The notes: generated by a model not told the origin, from the sequence alone. A DNA stretch of 64,000 nt from Chelativorans sp. Marseille-P2723 (GCF_902809845.1 NZ_CADDWI010000013.1:1148114-1212113), one strand, 5' to 3'. Positions 1 to 9,546 are shown, numbered from the stretch's first letter. Made by a program: numbers and translations.

Positions 1-1635
1 GACTCGATCGCGGACGCTTTGCCGGAAAGCGGCCGAAAGCCTGAACGGGCCGAAATCACGCCGAAGCAGGTCGAAAGGGCATGGTCGATGCAGGTGCTGC
101 CACAGAAAGGCCGCCTGCCTTCCGCCTTTTTCCTGCCTGACGACGAGGCCCATGAGCAGGAAGATGCGACTGCATCTCTGCTTACCGCCCTTCCGCTTCC
201 TGTCCTGGTCCATTCCGGCGACAGACTCCACTTTGCAAATCGTGCGTTTCTGAAGATTACCGGCTATGCGGACTTGGCCGCCCTCGGCGATGCCGGCGGC
301 GTAGGTGCTCTTTTCTACGATGCCGAGGATTCCGGCAGCAAGCCGGAAAGCTCTGATGGCGAGCCGGAGGAAAGAATCCGCCTGCGCAGGGCCGATGGGC
401 AGGATATCCCGGTGCGCGCCCACCTCAGCTCGATCTCATGGAAGGAGGGCAAGTCCCTTTTGCTGGCACTGATGCCGCTAGGAGAAGCGGCAGTCGAAGC
501 GGCAAAGCCTACGGAGCTTGAAGCAAGCCTCATCGAGATGCGCGCCATCGTTGACACGGCTACAGACGGGATCGTGCTCATCGCCGAAGACGGTACCATC
601 CGCTCCATCAACAGATCCGCGGAGGCGCTTTTCGGATTCGACGCCGAACATGTTACCGGCAAACCGTTTACCGCGCTTTTTGCCATAGAAAGCCAACGCA
701 CCGTGCAGGAGTACCTGGCGGAACTCTCTGGGGATGGAGTTGCAAGCGTCCTCAACGATGGGCGACAGGTGATCGGGAGGGAGGCGCAAGGGCGTTTCAT
801 ACCGCTCTTCATCACGATAGGAAGACTGCCCAGCGGCAGCGGCTACTGCGCTGTGCTGCGTGACATTACTCACTGGAAACGCACGGAAGAGGAACTTACA
901 CAGGCGCGAGCCCAGGCAGAACGCGCCTCCTCGCAGAAGAGCGAGTTCCTCGCACGTGTCAGCCATGAAATCCGCACGCCGCTCAATGCCATCATCGGTT
1001 TCTCAGAGCTGATGATCGATGAAAAATTCGGCCCCATCGGGAACGAGCGCTATCGTGACTATCTGCGTGATATCAACCGCTCCGGCAATCACGTTCTGGA
1101 ACTAGTGAACGACCTGCTCGATATTTCCAAGATCGAGGCGGGCCAACAGGAACTCGAATATGAGGCGGTTGCCCTTAATGAAACCCTCGCACAGGTGGTG
1201 GCGATGATGCAGCCACAGGCCAATAGCGAGCGTGTGATCATCCGTTCCAGCTTTGCCTCGCGATTGCCAGAAGTGGTGGCGGATCTGCGAAGCATAAGGC
1301 AGATTGCCATCAATCTTTTGTCGAACGCCGTCCGCTTCACCCCCGCAGGCGGGCAGGTGATCGTTTCCACATCCTATGAGAGAGATGGATCGGTTGCATT
1401 GCGTGTGCGTGACACTGGCGTTGGCATGAGTTCTGCAGAACTGGACGAGGCCCTGAAGCCCTTCAAGCAGGTTAACGCGTTGCGGCGAAAGCGCGGAGAT
1501 GGAACAGGCCTGGGCCTGCCCCTGACACGAGCTATGGTCGAGGCGAACCGTGCCCAATTCTCTATCCTCTCCCGGCCCGGCGAAGGAACGCTTGTCGAAG
1601 TCATTTTCCCACCTACGCGCGTGCTGGCCGACTGA
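1..1635 (+). CDS. PAS-domain sensor histidine kinase, PdhS/PleC/DivJ type (5' truncated by window edge)
   Basis: The frame is open from the first base and the first start-like codon (TTG at 19) has no ribosome binding site, so the gene begins left of the window. Two PAS-like domains (roughly window residues 55-150 and 180-290) precede a HisKA dimerisation domain with the H-box VSHEIRTPLNAIIGF (phospho-acceptor His322 in window numbering). An ATPase domain follows, with N-box NLLSNAVRF (about 440), G1 box DTGVGM (about 471) and G2 box GTGLGLPL (about 501). The stretch after the H-box (FGPIGNERYRDYL) is typical of the PleC/DivJ/PdhS kinases that control DivK and the cell cycle in Alphaproteobacteria. 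No receiver domain follows. Which paralogue this is cannot be decided without the missing N-terminus. Confidence 0.9.
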   Translation, partial: DSIADALPESGRKPERAEITPKQVERAWSMQVLPQKGRLPSAFFLPDDEAHEQEDATASLLTALPLPVLVHSGDRLHFANRAFLKITGYADLAALGDAGGVGALFYDAEDSGSKPESSDGEPEERIRLRRADGQDIPVRAHLSSISWKEGKSLLLALMPLGEAAVEAAKPTELEASLIEMRAIVDTATDGIVLIAEDGTIRSINRSAEALFGFDAEHVTGKPFTALFAIESQRTVQEYLAELSGDGVASVLNDGRQVIGREAQGRFIPLFITIGRLPSGSGYCAVLRDITHWKRTEEELTQARAQAERASSQKSEFLARVSHEIRTPLNAIIGFSELMIDEKFGPIGNERYRDYLRDINRSGNHVLELVNDLLDISKIEAGQQELEYEAVALNETLAQVVAMMQPQANSERVIIRSSFASRLPEVVADLRSIRQIAINLLSNAVRFTPAGGQVIVSTSYERDGSVALRVRDTGVGMSSAELDEALKPFKQVNALRRKRGDGTGLGLPLTRAMVEANRAQFSILSRPGEGTLVEVIFPPTRVLAD

Positions 1636-1656
1636 ATGCCGTAAACTTGAGTATCA

Positions 1657-1679
1657 TAGTTTAGAATAGTTCTAAACTA
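1657..1679. promoter_or_regulatory. Irr box / iron control element (ICE)
   Basis: Inverted repeat of two 10-base arms, TAGTTTAGAA and TTCTAAACTA, around a 3-base TAG centre. The core at 1660-1676 agrees at every position with the ICE consensus as I know it (TTTAGAA, three variable bases, TTCTAAA), the site bound by the haem-responsive Fur-family regulator Irr in Hyphomicrobiales. It lies about 125 bases upstream of the iron-binding protein gene. A possible -35 (TTGACC, 1701-1706) with a weak -10 (CATTAG, 1724-1729) is downstream, which would put the box near -67, a position that suits activation better than occlusion. Promoter and direction of control are inference. Confidence 0.8.
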
Positions 1680-1804
1680 CTGATTTTGCTTGGTTTTCTC
1701 TTGACCCGCCAGTCTATTTCAACCATTAGGTGGCTGCGGGCGGAGGGCCGTCCGCTGGTGCAATCTCCCCGGGACCTTGCCCCCGATGATCAGGAGAACG
1801 ATTG

Positions 1805-2860
1805 ATGTCTGCAACTTCCTTCAAGTTTAGATCGGGCCTTGCGGCAATTGCAGTTGCTGCAAGCGCCTCTATCTTGCCCTTGCCAGCCTTTGCCGAAGGC
1901 GTGGTGAATATCTATTCCTATCGCCAGCCTTTTCTGGTTCAGCCGCTTCTCGATGCCTTCACGGAACAAACCGGCATCCGGACCGAGGTTCTGTTCCTCG
2001 ACCAGGGGCTGGAGGACCGCATTGCGGCTGAGGGCATCAATTCGCCCGCTGATGTGGTGCTGACCGTGGATATTGGCAGGCTCGTCAATGTGAAGGAAAA
2101 AGGCGTCACCCAGCCGGTCGAGGATGAGAACATCAACGCCAATATTCCAGCAGAGTTTCGCGATCCCGAAGGCCACTGGTTCGGGCTGACCACGCGCGGG
2201 CGCGTTGTCTATGCCTCCAAGGACCGGGTGGATCAGGACACGATCACCTATGAGGACCTGGCCGCTTCAAAGTGGAAGGGAAAGATCTGCATGCGCAGCG
2301 GGCAGCACATGTACAATATTGCCCTCATCGCTTCCATGATTGCCCACCACGGTGAGACAGAGGCGGAGGAATGGCTGCAGGGCGTCAAGGAGAATCTGGC
2401 GCGCAAGCCCAATGGCGGCGACCGTGATCAGGCTCAGGCGATCTATGCCGGCGAGTGCGATATAGGGCTCGGCAACACCTATTATGTCGGCTTGATGATG
2501 AACAATGAGAAGGAGCCGGAGCAGAAGGAGTGGGCGAACGCCATCAAGGTGCTGTTCCCCAACTCAGAGGAGCGCGGCACCCACGTCAACATCTCGGGCA
2601 TGGCTCTGGCCAAGCATGCGCCGAACCGCGAGAATGCCCTCAAGCTGATGCAGTTCCTCTCAAGCGCCGAAGCCCAGGCCATCTATGCCGAGGCAAATCA
2701 CGAATATCCTGTGATGCCCGGCACAAAGGTTTCGGAGACCGTGAAGTCTTTTGGCGAGATCAAGCCTGATAGCCTGCCGCTTGCCGAGATTGCCAAGTAC
2801 CGCAAGGCAGCATCGGAGATGGTGGACCGCGTCGGCCTCGACGAGGGTCCCGCCAGCTAG
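1805..2860 (+). CDS. fbpA: Iron(III) ABC transporter, periplasmic substrate-binding protein
   Basis: Binds ferric iron in the periplasm and hands it to the membrane permease. The ATG at 1805 is preceded by AGGAGA at good spacing, so it is preferred over the TTG one codon earlier. Residues 1 to about 31 form a signal peptide ending in FAEG. The mature protein begins with VVNIYSYRQPFLVQPLL, the usual start of FbpA/FutA-type proteins (extracellular solute-binding family 1). A Tyr pair in GNTYYVGL near residue 225 corresponds to the iron-ligating tyrosines of the family. Length (351 residues) is normal. The permease gene follows after a hairpin. Control by Irr is suggested by the ICE upstream. 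Confidence 0.92.
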   Translation: MSATSFKFRSGLAAIAVAASASILPLPAFAEGVVNIYSYRQPFLVQPLLDAFTEQTGIRTEVLFLDQGLEDRIAAEGINSPADVVLTVDIGRLVNVKEKGVTQPVEDENINANIPAEFRDPEGHWFGLTTRGRVVYASKDRVDQDTITYEDLAASKWKGKICMRSGQHMYNIALIASMIAHHGETEAEEWLQGVKENLARKPNGGDRDQAQAIYAGECDIGLGNTYYVGLMMNNEKEPEQKEWANAIKVLFPNSEERGTHVNISGMALAKHAPNRENALKLMQFLSSAEAQAIYAEANHEYPVMPGTKVSETVKSFGEIKPDSLPLAEIAKYRKAASEMVDRVGLDEGPAS

Positions 2861-2883
2861 GCGGCACATAGCCGGATAATTTT

Positions 2884-2912
2884 GGCCGAAGCGGCATCGT
2901 CTCGCTTCGGCC
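2884..2912 (+). promoter_or_regulatory. Intercistronic hairpin between fbpA and fbpB
   Basis: GGCCGAAGCG (2884-2893) pairs perfectly with CGCTTCGGCC (2903-2912) over a 9-base loop, 24 bases after the fbpA stop. There is no T-run behind it, so it is more likely to protect the 3' end of the fbpA message than to terminate. Such hairpins commonly keep the binding protein in excess over its permease. Confidence 0.6.
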
Positions 2913-2933
2913 ATTTGGCGATGGTGGCATCGC

Positions 2934-4634
2934 ATGAGCAGTTTCACCCTCAGGGAAGCGGCGTCTCGCTCCCAAACTTCCGCTGGCAGAATCCGCCGGC
3001 AGCGTCATCCCCTTGCCTTCACTCTGGCAGCCATCGCAGCAGCGGTGGTCCTTCTCCCGATCGTCACCGTCATCATCGTGGCTCTTTCGGGCAGCGGGGC
3101 GGACTGGCCGCATCTTGCGCGCTATGTACTTCCCCGGTCCGCCCTCATCACCTTCTGGATGCTCGCGCTCGTTTCCGTCGGCGCCGGGGTCGTGGGCGTT
3201 GGCTGCGCCTGGCTGGTGGTCGCGTATGATTTTCCCGGACGGCGCATCCTGTCTTGGGCGCTCGTCCTTCCGCTCGCCGTCCCTCCTTATCTCGCCGCCT
3301 ATGCCTTCGCCGAGTTTCTCGATTTTGTTGGACCCGTGCAAAGCACCATCAGGGCGCTGTTCGGATTTGAGCGGCCGGGTGATTACTGGTTTCCCGACAT
3401 CCGCTCCACCATAGGGGCCGCCATCGTCATGGTCGCAGTCACCTATCCGTACGTTTATCTGACGGTGCGCGTAGTGTTCCTGATGCAGGGCCGCAACATT
3501 GCCGATGTCGCGCGCACCCTCGGCGCCGCGCCCTCGCGCGTCTTCCGGCGCATCCTGCTTCCCGTGGCGCGTCCCGCAATTGCAGCCGGCCTCTCCCTTG
3601 CTTTGATGGAGACCCTCAACGATATCGGCGCGGTTCAGCATCTGGGTGTACGCACGCTCACATTGTCGGTCTATACCACCTGGCTTAATCGTGGCAGCCT
3701 GGAAGGCGCTGCGCAGATTGCCGTTCTCATGCTCGCCCTTGTCGCCCTTCTGCTTCTGGCCGAGCAGCTTGCACGCCGCAGGCAGCGTTTTCACGTAGCG
3801 CGCGCGACGCAGATGAAGGCTCGCCCGCCGCGAACGCCCTTGTCGGGCTGGCGCGGCTTTGGGGCTGCCTTAATTGGCCTGGTCCCGATTATGGCCGGCT
3901 TCGGCGTCCCGCTTCTGATATTCGGACGCTATGCAATCAACCGTCTCCATCAAGCGAGCGACCCGGCACTCGCCAAGGCCTTCATGACGACCGTCAGCGT
4001 AGCTTTCGCGGCCGCATTGATCGCAGTGATAACTGCGCTGCTGCTGATTTATGTCGCCCATCTTGTACGGTCACGTGCGGTGACATTGCTCGTGCGCCTT
4101 GCCGCCATCGGCTATGCACTTCCGGGCACGATCCTTGCTCTTGGCATGCTGATCTCGCTTGCCCGCCTTGACAATTTCATCGATGCGCTGGCGCGCGATT
4201 ACGCGGGATTTTCTACCGGCCTGCTTCTCACCGGCTCCGCTACGGCCGTGGTGCTCGTCTGTGCCATCCGCTTTCTGGCTCTGGCCGATGGTGCGATCAG
4301 GTCAGGCTTGGCGAAGCTGCCGCCTCATCTCGATGAGGCTGCCCGTAGCCTTGGCCGGTCCGCTTCGGCAAGCGCGTACAGCACGTTGTTGCCGCTCTTG
4401 AAGCCAGCTATCCTGACCGGCGGCATACTGGTGTTTGTGGATACGGCCAAGGAGCTTTCGGCAACCATCTTGCTGCGGCCATTCGGCTTCAACACGCTGG
4501 CAACCTTTGTCTATGAGAACGCTTCTCGCGGTGCCGTGGAGGAAGGCGCCCTGGCGGCGCTGCTCATCATCGCGACCTCCATCGTGCCCGTCATCCTGCT
4601 TTCGGGCCCTCTTACACGGGATCGGGACGCGTAA
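2934..4634 (+). CDS. fbpB: Iron(III) ABC transporter permease, fused two-domain type
   Basis: Inner-membrane channel of a ferric iron importer. The 566 residues hold two BinDabpermease domains in one chain, as is usual for FbpB/SfuB. Each has about six hydrophobic segments and its own EAA-type coupling loop: ADVARTLGAAPSRVFRRILLP region near residue 190 and DEAARSLGRSASASAYSTLLP region near 465. The basic stretch RRIRRQRHP-like before the first membrane segment fits a cytoplasmic N-terminus. It lies 73 bases after fbpA and is presumably co-transcribed. No ATPase gene (fbpC) follows: the next gene is on the opposite strand, so the ATPase must be encoded elsewhere or shared. Confidence 0.92.
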   Translation: MSSFTLREAASRSQTSAGRIRRQRHPLAFTLAAIAAAVVLLPIVTVIIVALSGSGADWPHLARYVLPRSALITFWMLALVSVGAGVVGVGCAWLVVAYDFPGRRILSWALVLPLAVPPYLAAYAFAEFLDFVGPVQSTIRALFGFERPGDYWFPDIRSTIGAAIVMVAVTYPYVYLTVRVVFLMQGRNIADVARTLGAAPSRVFRRILLPVARPAIAAGLSLALMETLNDIGAVQHLGVRTLTLSVYTTWLNRGSLEGAAQIAVLMLALVALLLLAEQLARRRQRFHVARATQMKARPPRTPLSGWRGFGAALIGLVPIMAGFGVPLLIFGRYAINRLHQASDPALAKAFMTTVSVAFAAALIAVITALLLIYVAHLVRSRAVTLLVRLAAIGYALPGTILALGMLISLARLDNFIDALARDYAGFSTGLLLTGSATAVVLVCAIRFLALADGAIRSGLAKLPPHLDEAARSLGRSASASAYSTLLPLLKPAILTGGILVFVDTAKELSATILLRPFGFNTLATFVYENASRGAVEEGALAALLIIATSIVPVILLSGPLTRDRDA

Positions 4635-4642
4635 CCCGCTCT

Positions 4643-4672
4643 AAAAAGACGGCGCCCTGGAACAGAGCGCCG
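4643..4672 (-). terminator. Rho-independent terminator of the acetoacetyl-CoA synthetase gene
   Basis: Read on the minus strand, CGGCGC ... GCGCCG forms a GC-rich stem (4650-4672, extended inside by CTG/CAG pairs) followed at once by TCTTTTTA. The run of T lies only on the minus-strand side, so it serves the leftward gene that ends at 4863 and also separates it from the convergent fbp operon. Confidence 0.7.
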
Positions 4673-4862
4673 CAAAATGGGAATCAGTGCTTGGAAACGA
4701 GCTTGACCGGCTTCCTCAACCCGGCTTCTGCCGTGGATGCTGGCCGACAAGTTGCGGAGGACTATCCAGTTTAGCCCTTAACGATATCTTACTTGGCATA
4801 AAGCATTTTCTAGCCGGGGAGATCGCCGCTGTAATGTCAGTAAATTCCGCAATCACACTTTG

Positions 4863-6821
4863 TTAGCTATCGAGTTCGGGCAGGTTCCTGAACAGCTCCA
4901 GTGCTTCTGGGTTGGCCAGCGCCTCCTTGTTCTTGATCGCGCGCCCATGCACCACGTCGCGTACAGCAAGCTCGGTGATCTTGCCTGATTTGGTGCGTGG
5001 TATGTCGGCGACCGCGATGATCTTGGCAGGTACGTGGCGCGGGCTGGCACCGGTCCTGATCCGGTCGCGGATCTTCTTGCGCAGCGCATCATCGAGGCTG
5101 ACACCTTCCGAAAGCCGTACGAACAGTACCACGCGGACATCCCCATCCCATTCCTGGCCAATGCAGATCGCCTCAAGGATTTCCGGCAGCTTCTCCACCT
5201 GGTTGTAAATTTCGGCAGTGCCGATGCGGACGCCACCGGGGTTCAGCGTCGCGTCCGAGCGGCCATGGATGATGATTCCGCCATGCTTCGTCCATTCGGC
5301 AAAGTCACCATGGCACCAGACATTCTCGAAACGGTCGAAATAGGCGGAGCGATATTTCTCATCTTCCGGATCGTTCCAAAAGCCGATCGGCATGGAAGGA
5401 AAGGGTGTGGTGCAGACGAGCTCTCCCTTGCCGCGCGCGAGCGGCCGTCCCTCGTCATCCCAGACGTCGACCGCCATGCCTAGTCCCGGACCCTGTATCT
5501 CGCCGCTCCAGACAGGCTCGGTGGGCACGCCGAGAACGAAACAGGAAACAATGTCCGTGCCGCCAGAAATCGACGTCAGGTGTACATCCTGCTTTATGGA
5601 GCGATAGACGAACTCGAAACCTTCGGGCGCAAGCGGCGATCCTGTGGACGAGAGGGTGCGCAGGCTGTCAAGATCATGCGATCGCGCCGGCTCAAGGCCC
5701 GCCTTGCGAACCGCGTCGATGAACTTGGCGGACGTGCCGAAGAACGTCATCTTCTCGTCCTGCGCGTAGTTGAACAAGGCATTGCCGTCGGGATGGAACG
5801 GCGAACCGTCATAGAGCAGGATCGTGGCTCCCGTGGCCAATCCCGATACCAGCCAGTTCCACATCATCCAGCCGCATGTGGTGAAGTAGAAAAAGCGGTC
5901 GCCCTCGGTAATGCCGGCATGCAGGCGCTGCTCTTTCAGGTGCTGCAGAAGGGTGCCGCCTGCCGAGTGGACGATGCATTTGGGAACGCCCGTCGTGCCG
6001 GAGGAAAAGAGGATGTAGAGGGGGTGCGCAAAGGGCAGGCGTTCATAGACGATCTCTGCCGGCTGGAAAGGTGCGAGCGCTTCTTCGAGCGTCTGCGACC
6101 GATCCGTCGCGGCCGCCGTGGCCGAGGAATTGCCCAGGTAGTCGACGATAATGGCCTTGCGTACGCTGGGAAGGGAGGCCAGGATCTCCCGTGTCTTCTC
6201 GCCAATGTCGAAGGCCTTGCCGCCATACCAATAGCCGTCCGGGGCAATGAATATGATGGGCTCGATCTGGCCGAAGCGGTCGAGCGCGCCACGGACGCCG
6301 AAATCGGGCGAACAGGATGACCAGGTCGCGCCGAGGGAAGCCGCCGCCAGCATCGCTGCCACCGTCTCCGGCATGTTGGGCATCATCCCAGCGACGCGGT
6401 CGCCAGGCTTCACACCTTCAGCCCGGAAAAGCTGCTGCAGCCGCGAGACCAGCGCCTTCAATTCATCCCACGAGAGCCGTCGCTCCACCTTGTCCTCGCC
6501 GCGGAAGACGATGGCGTCTTCACTGCCGGTTTTCCAAAGCAGGTTTTCTGCAAAGTTAAGCTTCGCATCGGGAAAGAACGAGGCGGCGGTCATCCGGTCC
6601 TGGTTGACGAGGGCACGCCCGCCCCGCTCTCCGATCACGCCGCAGAAGTCCCAGACAAGTGTCCAGAAATCTGCAGTCTCCTCCACAGACCATCGATGGA
6701 GCGTACGGAAATCCCCAATCGTGCGACCCGAGACTTTTTCCGCCTCTTTCATGAATGCGGCCATCGCCGACTGGCGAACTAGTCCCGCGCTCGGTTTCCA
6801 CAACGGCTCTTCCTGGTGCAT
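4863..6821 (-). CDS. aacS: Acetoacetyl-CoA synthetase (acetoacetate--CoA ligase)
   Basis: Activates acetoacetate with ATP and CoA, feeding ketone bodies or polyhydroxybutyrate breakdown products into acetyl-CoA metabolism. It is an adenylate-forming enzyme of 652 residues, the family's usual length. The phosphate-binding motif [16 protein letters not shown] lies near residue 270 and the C-terminal catalytic lysine motif RTKSGKITE near 620. The N-terminal region with [13 protein letters not shown] and the segment [15 protein letters not shown]-like after the P-loop separate acetoacetyl-CoA from acetyl-CoA synthetases. The ATG at 6821 has GGGAGAGG upstream. It stands alone, with a terminator downstream and no PHB genes in the window. 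Confidence 0.92.
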   Translation of the reverse strand: MHQEEPLWKPSAGLVRQSAMAAFMKEAEKVSGRTIGDFRTLHRWSVEETADFWTLVWDFCGVIGERGGRALVNQDRMTAASFFPDAKLNFAENLLWKTGSEDAIVFRGEDKVERRLSWDELKALVSRLQQLFRAEGVKPGDRVAGMMPNMPETVAAMLAAASLGATWSSCSPDFGVRGALDRFGQIEPIIFIAPDGYWYGGKAFDIGEKTREILASLPSVRKAIIVDYLGNSSATAAATDRSQTLEEALAPFQPAEIVYERLPFAHPLYILFSSGTTGVPKCIVHSAGGTLLQHLKEQRLHAGITEGDRFFYFTTCGWMMWNWLVSGLATGATILLYDGSPFHPDGNALFNYAQDEKMTFFGTSAKFIDAVRKAGLEPARSHDLDSLRTLSSTGSPLAPEGFEFVYRSIKQDVHLTSISGGTDIVSCFVLGVPTEPVWSGEIQGPGLGMAVDVWDDEGRPLARGKGELVCTTPFPSMPIGFWNDPEDEKYRSAYFDRFENVWCHGDFAEWTKHGGIIIHGRSDATLNPGGVRIGTAEIYNQVEKLPEILEAICIGQEWDGDVRVVLFVRLSEGVSLDDALRKKIRDRIRTGASPRHVPAKIIAVADIPRTKSGKITELAVRDVVHGRAIKNKEALANPEALELFRNLPELDS

Positions 6822-7047
6822 ATCAACCTCTCCCTAATTGCCCGGTTTATGCACTTCGTGTGGAAAAGGGGCAAGCATGCATTCAACGCGACTTAAACGC
6901 GCCACAAAGGATTGAAATAAATGACTTGCTGTTTAAGGACGCTAGAGCACTTGTGTGCCCCTCGCGGGCATACGGGAGCTTGTAACCTGTTGATTCTGCG
7001 CATCACCGTTCGCGAAATGATTCCGTTTTCGGGCTGATGCTGTATGA

Positions 7048-8916
7048 ATGGTCAGGCTGGTCTTGGGGGCCGCAGCGCGAGGGATGATGCCAGTTTCGGT
7101 GGTAAGGCGGGGCGCCTGGGTGGTTGGCGCCGCAGTCGTCGTGGCAGCGATCGTGCTGGCCAGCCTGCCTTTGATCGCCTCGACCCAAATCGTGCGCGAT
7201 GGAATCGCCTATCAGATGACTGCCTGGAGCGGCTACCGGGTACGGTTGGACGATGCCCCCGACATTCGTGTTTGGCCCACCTTCCGCGCGGTCCTCAACG
7301 ATGTCACGTTTCAGGGATGGGGTGACGGCGGCCCTGTGGAGGTGCTGCACGCCGAGCGAATCGAGATGGACCTTTCGGCGATCGCTGCGCTTCGGGGAGA
7401 GGTCGTCTTTACCAGAATGCGGCTGATTCGCCCTGTTCTACATCTGGCAGAGGAGGACGGCCGCCTCCATCTGCCATCCCCCAGGGACTGGGGCAGGTTG
7501 CCGCGCTCTCTTGCGGTGGCGCGCAATGTACTGTCCACGCAAACGGGCGCGAACGGAACAGGGCTGCCTGACGATGTCTTCGGGACCATCGAATTCTTGC
7601 AAGGCCGAGTCATTGTCGTTGCCGGAGAGGAGGCAAGGGGGCTCATCACGAGCCTCTCGGGTAGCTTTGATTGGCCAGCCCTGAACCGGAACGCTTCGCT
7701 CAACCTGAATGGCATCTGGCACGGCGAGAATGTCAGGCTCAGCGCCTCCAGCCCGCAGCCGCTGGTGCTCCTGGCCGGTCGCAACGCGCCGCTGAATGTC
7801 GCGCTGCAGGCCGCACCTGCAAATGTATCGTTTGAAGGCAATGCCAGCACCGTGGGTGGTGGATTTGTCGATGGCCGGATCGAGATCGCAGCACCGTCTC
7901 TCAGCCGCCTAGCGGAGTGGACGCAGTTGCTGACACTTTCAGGCCGCCGCCACGGCCCGGTTGCCATGAGCGCCAAGGTGGTGGGAGACGCAAGGCGGCT
8001 CAAGTTCCAGGACACGACCCTCAATATCGATACGAGCACTGCCGAGGGGCTTCTGGACCTTGCCTTCACCGAAGGTGGTCCGCTGGTTGCCGGCACGCTC
8101 GCTTTCGACAATCTCGATTTGCGCGCGATGCTGAACCTGCTCGGACCATTTTCCCAAAGCCCGCTGGTTGCGCACGATATGCCGGGCGGCGGATACGATT
8201 TCGACCTGCGGTTTTCGGCGGTGAATGCGAGTTACGGCGAAGCCAGGCTCGCCAATGTCGCGGCTGCCGCCAAGGTGAAGGACGGATTTTTCACCTTCGA
8301 TATTTCAGACGCGGCTGTCTTTGGCGGCACGATTCAAATCAGTGCGCGGGAAGACCGTAGGGGCAAGGACAGCGTGGTTGAACTGCGTGCAAGCGGTGAC
8401 AGGATCGAAACGGACAGGCTAGCCGATTTTTTTGGATACCAGCGTCTTGTGCCGCAGGCCCCCGGTGCGTTTTCCCTTGTTCTAAAAGGCTATGGCAAGG
8501 ATTTCGAATCCGTTCTGGCGACGGCCGACGGCAGTATGGCCGCGGTCCTTGGACCGGGCAGAATTCCCGGCCTTAGTCTCGACGCCTTTTTCAAGCGCAG
8601 CGAGGCTGGCGACTTTTTCTCCCTTGACGCTCTTGAGGATGGGGCCCTCCCCATCGACGGGGTGGAGATCAAGGCCAACGTAAGCAAGGGAGTTGCACAG
8701 CTTGAAAAAGCGGAGGCGCGTTCAGGCCCTTATGTCATTTCTCTGGACGGACTTATTCCGCTCGCAGGCCGGGCGCTTGCTCTTTATGGCAATCTGGCCG
8801 CCGCCGAAGGAGCAGACAGCCGTCTTTCCTCGCCTTTGGTCTTTTTCGTAGGGGGCGCTTGGAGCGCCCCACTTATTGCTTCCTTTCTGCCGCCAAGCGG
8901 GACCAACGGCGAATAG
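7048..8916 (+). CDS. AsmA family protein
   Basis: Large envelope protein with one N-terminal membrane anchor (about residues 20-45, rich in Val and Ala) and a long, mostly beta-strand periplasmic part. The opening TQIVRDGIAYQMTAWSGYRV and the C-terminal AsmA_2-type region near residues 430-600 (FGGTIQISAR, KGYGKDFESVLATADGSMA) are typical of AsmA-like proteins, a group linked to outer-membrane lipid traffic. The start is uncertain. ATG 7048 has no clear ribosome binding site, whereas ATG 7087, twelve or so codons in, follows GAGGG and would still leave the anchor intact. Function beyond family assignment is inference. Confidence 0.8.
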   Translation: MVRLVLGAAARGMMPVSVVRRGAWVVGAAVVVAAIVLASLPLIASTQIVRDGIAYQMTAWSGYRVRLDDAPDIRVWPTFRAVLNDVTFQGWGDGGPVEVLHAERIEMDLSAIAALRGEVVFTRMRLIRPVLHLAEEDGRLHLPSPRDWGRLPRSLAVARNVLSTQTGANGTGLPDDVFGTIEFLQGRVIVVAGEEARGLITSLSGSFDWPALNRNASLNLNGIWHGENVRLSASSPQPLVLLAGRNAPLNVALQAAPANVSFEGNASTVGGGFVDGRIEIAAPSLSRLAEWTQLLTLSGRRHGPVAMSAKVVGDARRLKFQDTTLNIDTSTAEGLLDLAFTEGGPLVAGTLAFDNLDLRAMLNLLGPFSQSPLVAHDMPGGGYDFDLRFSAVNASYGEARLANVAAAAKVKDGFFTFDISDAAVFGGTIQISAREDRRGKDSVVELRASGDRIETDRLADFFGYQRLVPQAPGAFSLVLKGYGKDFESVLATADGSMAAVLGPGRIPGLSLDAFFKRSEAGDFFSLDALEDGALPIDGVEIKANVSKGVAQLEKAEARSGPYVISLDGLIPLAGRALALYGNLAAAEGADSRLSSPLVFFVGGAWSAPLIASFLPPSGTNGE

Positions 8917-8982
8917 GATCACCGCCCTCCGTTAGACTGGGTGCGGCACCGTAAGCCGAAGAGGAAGAATGTCCAGGCGGGA

Positions 8983-9546
8983 CTACTGGCCGTTCTGTGG
9001 CGTTAAATCCGAGGCGGGCTGAACTGTTGGCCCTGATGCATCTTCCGCGCTACCGGCTGGTGTGTCTGTTGCATCGCCGCCAACATTCTTGATCGTGTTT
9101 TCTAATACCTTGAACTGACCGTCCATCTTCTCCTTCGCAGCGCCAATGGCAGCATCAAGCGGGCTTGGCGTCTCACCGGAAGCGTCGGGCGCAACGCCCA
9201 TATTCTTCTCGATGGCGTTCTTCACATCGTCGATTCGGCTGTCCACGCCATTCCTGGCTGCATCGATCACCGCATCGAGGGGGACAGATTCGCCCGTTGC
9301 CTCGTCATCTCCCACTGCCGTTTCGGATGCGGGTTCTTCCACGGCCGCTTCGTCTTGCTCTGCGGCTTCGTCTTGCTCTGCCGCTTCGTCTTGCTCTGCT
9401 GTTTCGTCCTGAACAGCTTCGGGAGTCCCCGTCTCCTCGACTGCTGGCTCCTTTTCGCCGGTGGACGATTGATTTTCTTCCTTGCTACAGGCGGCAAGGG
9501 CAAAGAGCGACAACGCGCACACGGTAGTCGTGAAAAGCCTTTTCAT
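8983..9546 (-). CDS. Lipoprotein with acidic tandem repeat, unknown function
   Basis: The ATG at 9546 (MKRLFTTTVCALSL) starts a lipoprotein signal peptide ending in the lipobox LAAC, with Cys19 as the likely acylation site. GGAG lies about eight bases upstream. The open frame extends further 5', but that part does not look like a signal sequence. The mature protein is rich in Glu, Asp, Ala and Thr, starts with a charged region containing three repeats of a six-residue AAEQDE unit, and ends with two similar helical segments (LDAVIDAARNGVDSRIDDVK and LDAAIGAAKEKMDGQFKVLE) that look like an internal duplication. No known domain was recognised. The low-complexity linker may span periplasmic space. 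Confidence 0.75.
   Translation of the reverse strand: MKRLFTTTVCALSLFALAACSKEENQSSTGEKEPAVEETGTPEAVQDETAEQDEAAEQDEAAEQDEAAVEEPASETAVGDDEATGESVPLDAVIDAARNGVDSRIDDVKNAIEKNMGVAPDASGETPSPLDAAIGAAKEKMDGQFKVLENTIKNVGGDATDTPAGSAEDASGPTVQPASDLTPQNGQ
9344..9415 (-). repeat. 18-bp tandem repeat inside the lipoprotein gene
   Basis: Three near-identical 18-base units (9344-9361, 9362-9379, 9380-9397; plus-strand text GCCGCTTCGTCTTGCTCT with one base change in the middle copy) and a decayed fourth unit (9398-9415). Because 18 is a multiple of three, copy number can change without breaking the frame. Confidence 0.9.

Noticed and set aside
2760-3794. Minus-strand open frame (344 codons) opposite fbpB
   Set aside because: It is a shadow of the permease gene, very rich in charged residues, and unlike a real protein.
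9344-9415. Tandem repeat considered as a CRISPR array
   Set aside because: The units are directly adjacent without spacers and lie in frame inside a lipoprotein gene.
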